Shown here one piece after another: positions 5,118 through 5,790 of a stretch of DNA of 5,790 nucleotides. The notes beneath the pieces are model-generated. The model saw only the letters and a program-made list of their open reading frames with translations, ran no database searches and was not told where the DNA came from. The position numbers and the translations under genes are program-made. Position 1 is the stretch's first letter. Every line of letters starts with the position of its first letter. The DNA lies in assembly GCA_027038335.1 (NCBI GenBank), contig JALVWI010000307.1, forward strand, positions 1-5,790, given 5' to 3'. This DNA is from Campylobacterales bacterium. Its GTDB lineage: Bacteria > Campylobacterota > Campylobacteria > Campylobacterales > JALSKU01.

Positions 5118-5790
5118 GTTTTTTAAAGGTTTATAAAAATGATAGTTATAATGTAGAGATTGAGAGTATCGCAAGTGACAAGTCAATATCTCACAGATGT
5201 GCTATATTTTCACTTTTAAGTGATAAACCTTCAAAGATAAGAAATTATTTAAAAGCTGAAGATACTATAAATACACTTCATATCATAGAAAGTTTAGGAG
5301 CAAATATATCTGAGTTAAATGGTGAGCTCATCATAACTCCTCCTAAAAATATATCTGAACCTGCCACTATCTTAGACTGTGGCAATTCCGGAACCGCTAT
5401 GAGACTTTTTTGTGGTTTTTTGTCCTCAAAGTCTGGATTTTTTGTGCTTCATGGCGATAAATATTTGGCTCGTCGTCCAATGAAGAGAGTAGTAGAGCCT
5501 CTTATAAGTATAGGAGCAAAAATAGATGGAAGAGAGAATGGTAATTTATCCCCACTTGGTATCAGAGGTAAAAATACTCTAAACGGTTTTGAATATGAGA
5601 GTAAAATTGCTTCCGCTCAAGTAAAGAGCGCTATGATACTTGCTGCTTTAAATGCTAAAAATGATTCTTTGTATATTGAGCCTCATTTAAGTAGGGACCA
5701 TAGCGAGAGAATGCTTAGTGCAATGGGAGCTAAAATTTCATCTACTTTGCAAATAGACGGTAAAAATAAAATTGTTATCAAACCTTTAAA
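5114..5790 (+). CDS. aroA: 3-phosphoshikimate 1-carboxyvinyltransferase (EPSP synthase), N-terminal part
   Basis: Sixth enzyme of the cytosolic shikimate pathway: it joins phosphoenolpyruvate to shikimate 3-phosphate on the way to chorismate and the aromatic amino acids. The window holds 225 codons, about half of the usual roughly 430 residues, and the frame is intact to the edge. Visible motifs are SDKSISHR (21-28, with the Lys-Ser and Arg of the substrate site), LDCGNSGTAMRL (87-98), GDKYLARRPMKRV (114-126), SAQVKSAMILAAL (167-179) and LSRDHSERML (192-201). SAQVKS and SRDHSE look nearer to the Bacillus and Agrobacterium CP4 class II enzymes than to E. coli. However, the position that is Ala in the glyphosate-tolerant CP4 enzyme (NAATG) is the ordinary Gly here (NSGTA). 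It starts inside the pheT stop codon with only a weak GAG upstream, so translation probably depends on coupling. In Campylobacter, ispH and rpsA follow; that part is outside this window. Confidence 0.97.
   Translation, partial: MSFLKVYKNDSYNVEIESIASDKSISHRCAIFSLLSDKPSKIRNYLKAEDTINTLHIIESLGANISELNGELIITPPKNISEPATILDCGNSGTAMRLFCGFLSSKSGFFVLHGDKYLARRPMKRVVEPLISIGAKIDGRENGNLSPLGIRGKNTLNGFEYESKIASAQVKSAMILAALNAKNDSLYIEPHLSRDHSERMLSAMGAKISSTLQIDGKNKIVIKPL

Noticed and set aside
5375..5400. Possible glyphosate-tolerant form of AroA
   Set aside because: The motif reads NSGTAMR with the ordinary Gly at the position that is Ala in the CP4 enzyme, so tolerance cannot be claimed from this half of the protein.

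Overview
This AT-rich window looks like a chromosomal housekeeping segment from a Campylobacterota bacterium (the former Epsilonproteobacteria), most like a free-living Sulfurimonas, Sulfurovum or Arcobacter-type organism. The evidence is the low GC content, the heavy use of ATA and AGA codons, and PheS, PheT and AroA proteins that read like Campylobacter orthologues. The order hinT, then pheS-pheT-aroA, also matches what I recall for Campylobacter. I cannot name the species.

Left part (1-856, minus strand): a HIT-family nucleotide hydrolase (hinT) is followed 17 nt downstream by the N-terminal 160 residues of an AEC-family membrane transporter, cut by the window edge. Centre left (857-940): a short divergent intergenic region carries two oppositely directed, overlapping promoters. 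From 941 everything reads rightward: a PAP2-superfamily membrane phosphatase, then pheS (alpha subunit of phenylalanyl-tRNA synthetase), pheT (beta subunit) and the first half of aroA (EPSP synthase, shikimate pathway). pheT and aroA overlap by ATGA. The run therefore joins aromatic amino acid synthesis to phenylalanine use in translation.

The least ordinary part is the junction between pheS and pheT (about 2666-2793). A 122-nt segment, bounded at both ends by AAATGA, separates two genes that could otherwise overlap by ATGA. It can be read as one 41-codon open frame that overlaps the pheS stop by ATGA at one end and the pheT start by ATGA at the other. It is also full of inverted repeats, and the last hairpin runs into the pheT ribosome binding site. 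It could be a small dispersed repeat that landed in the operon, or a coupled leader peptide and translational control element.

Two other points stand out. The B3/B4 (editing) region of PheT has lost most of the usual signature motifs. Three of the six annotated genes (AEC transporter, PAP2 protein, pheS) appear to start with TTG. I see no CRISPR array, tRNA, rRNA, insertion sequence or phage gene, and no clear new multi-gene system.
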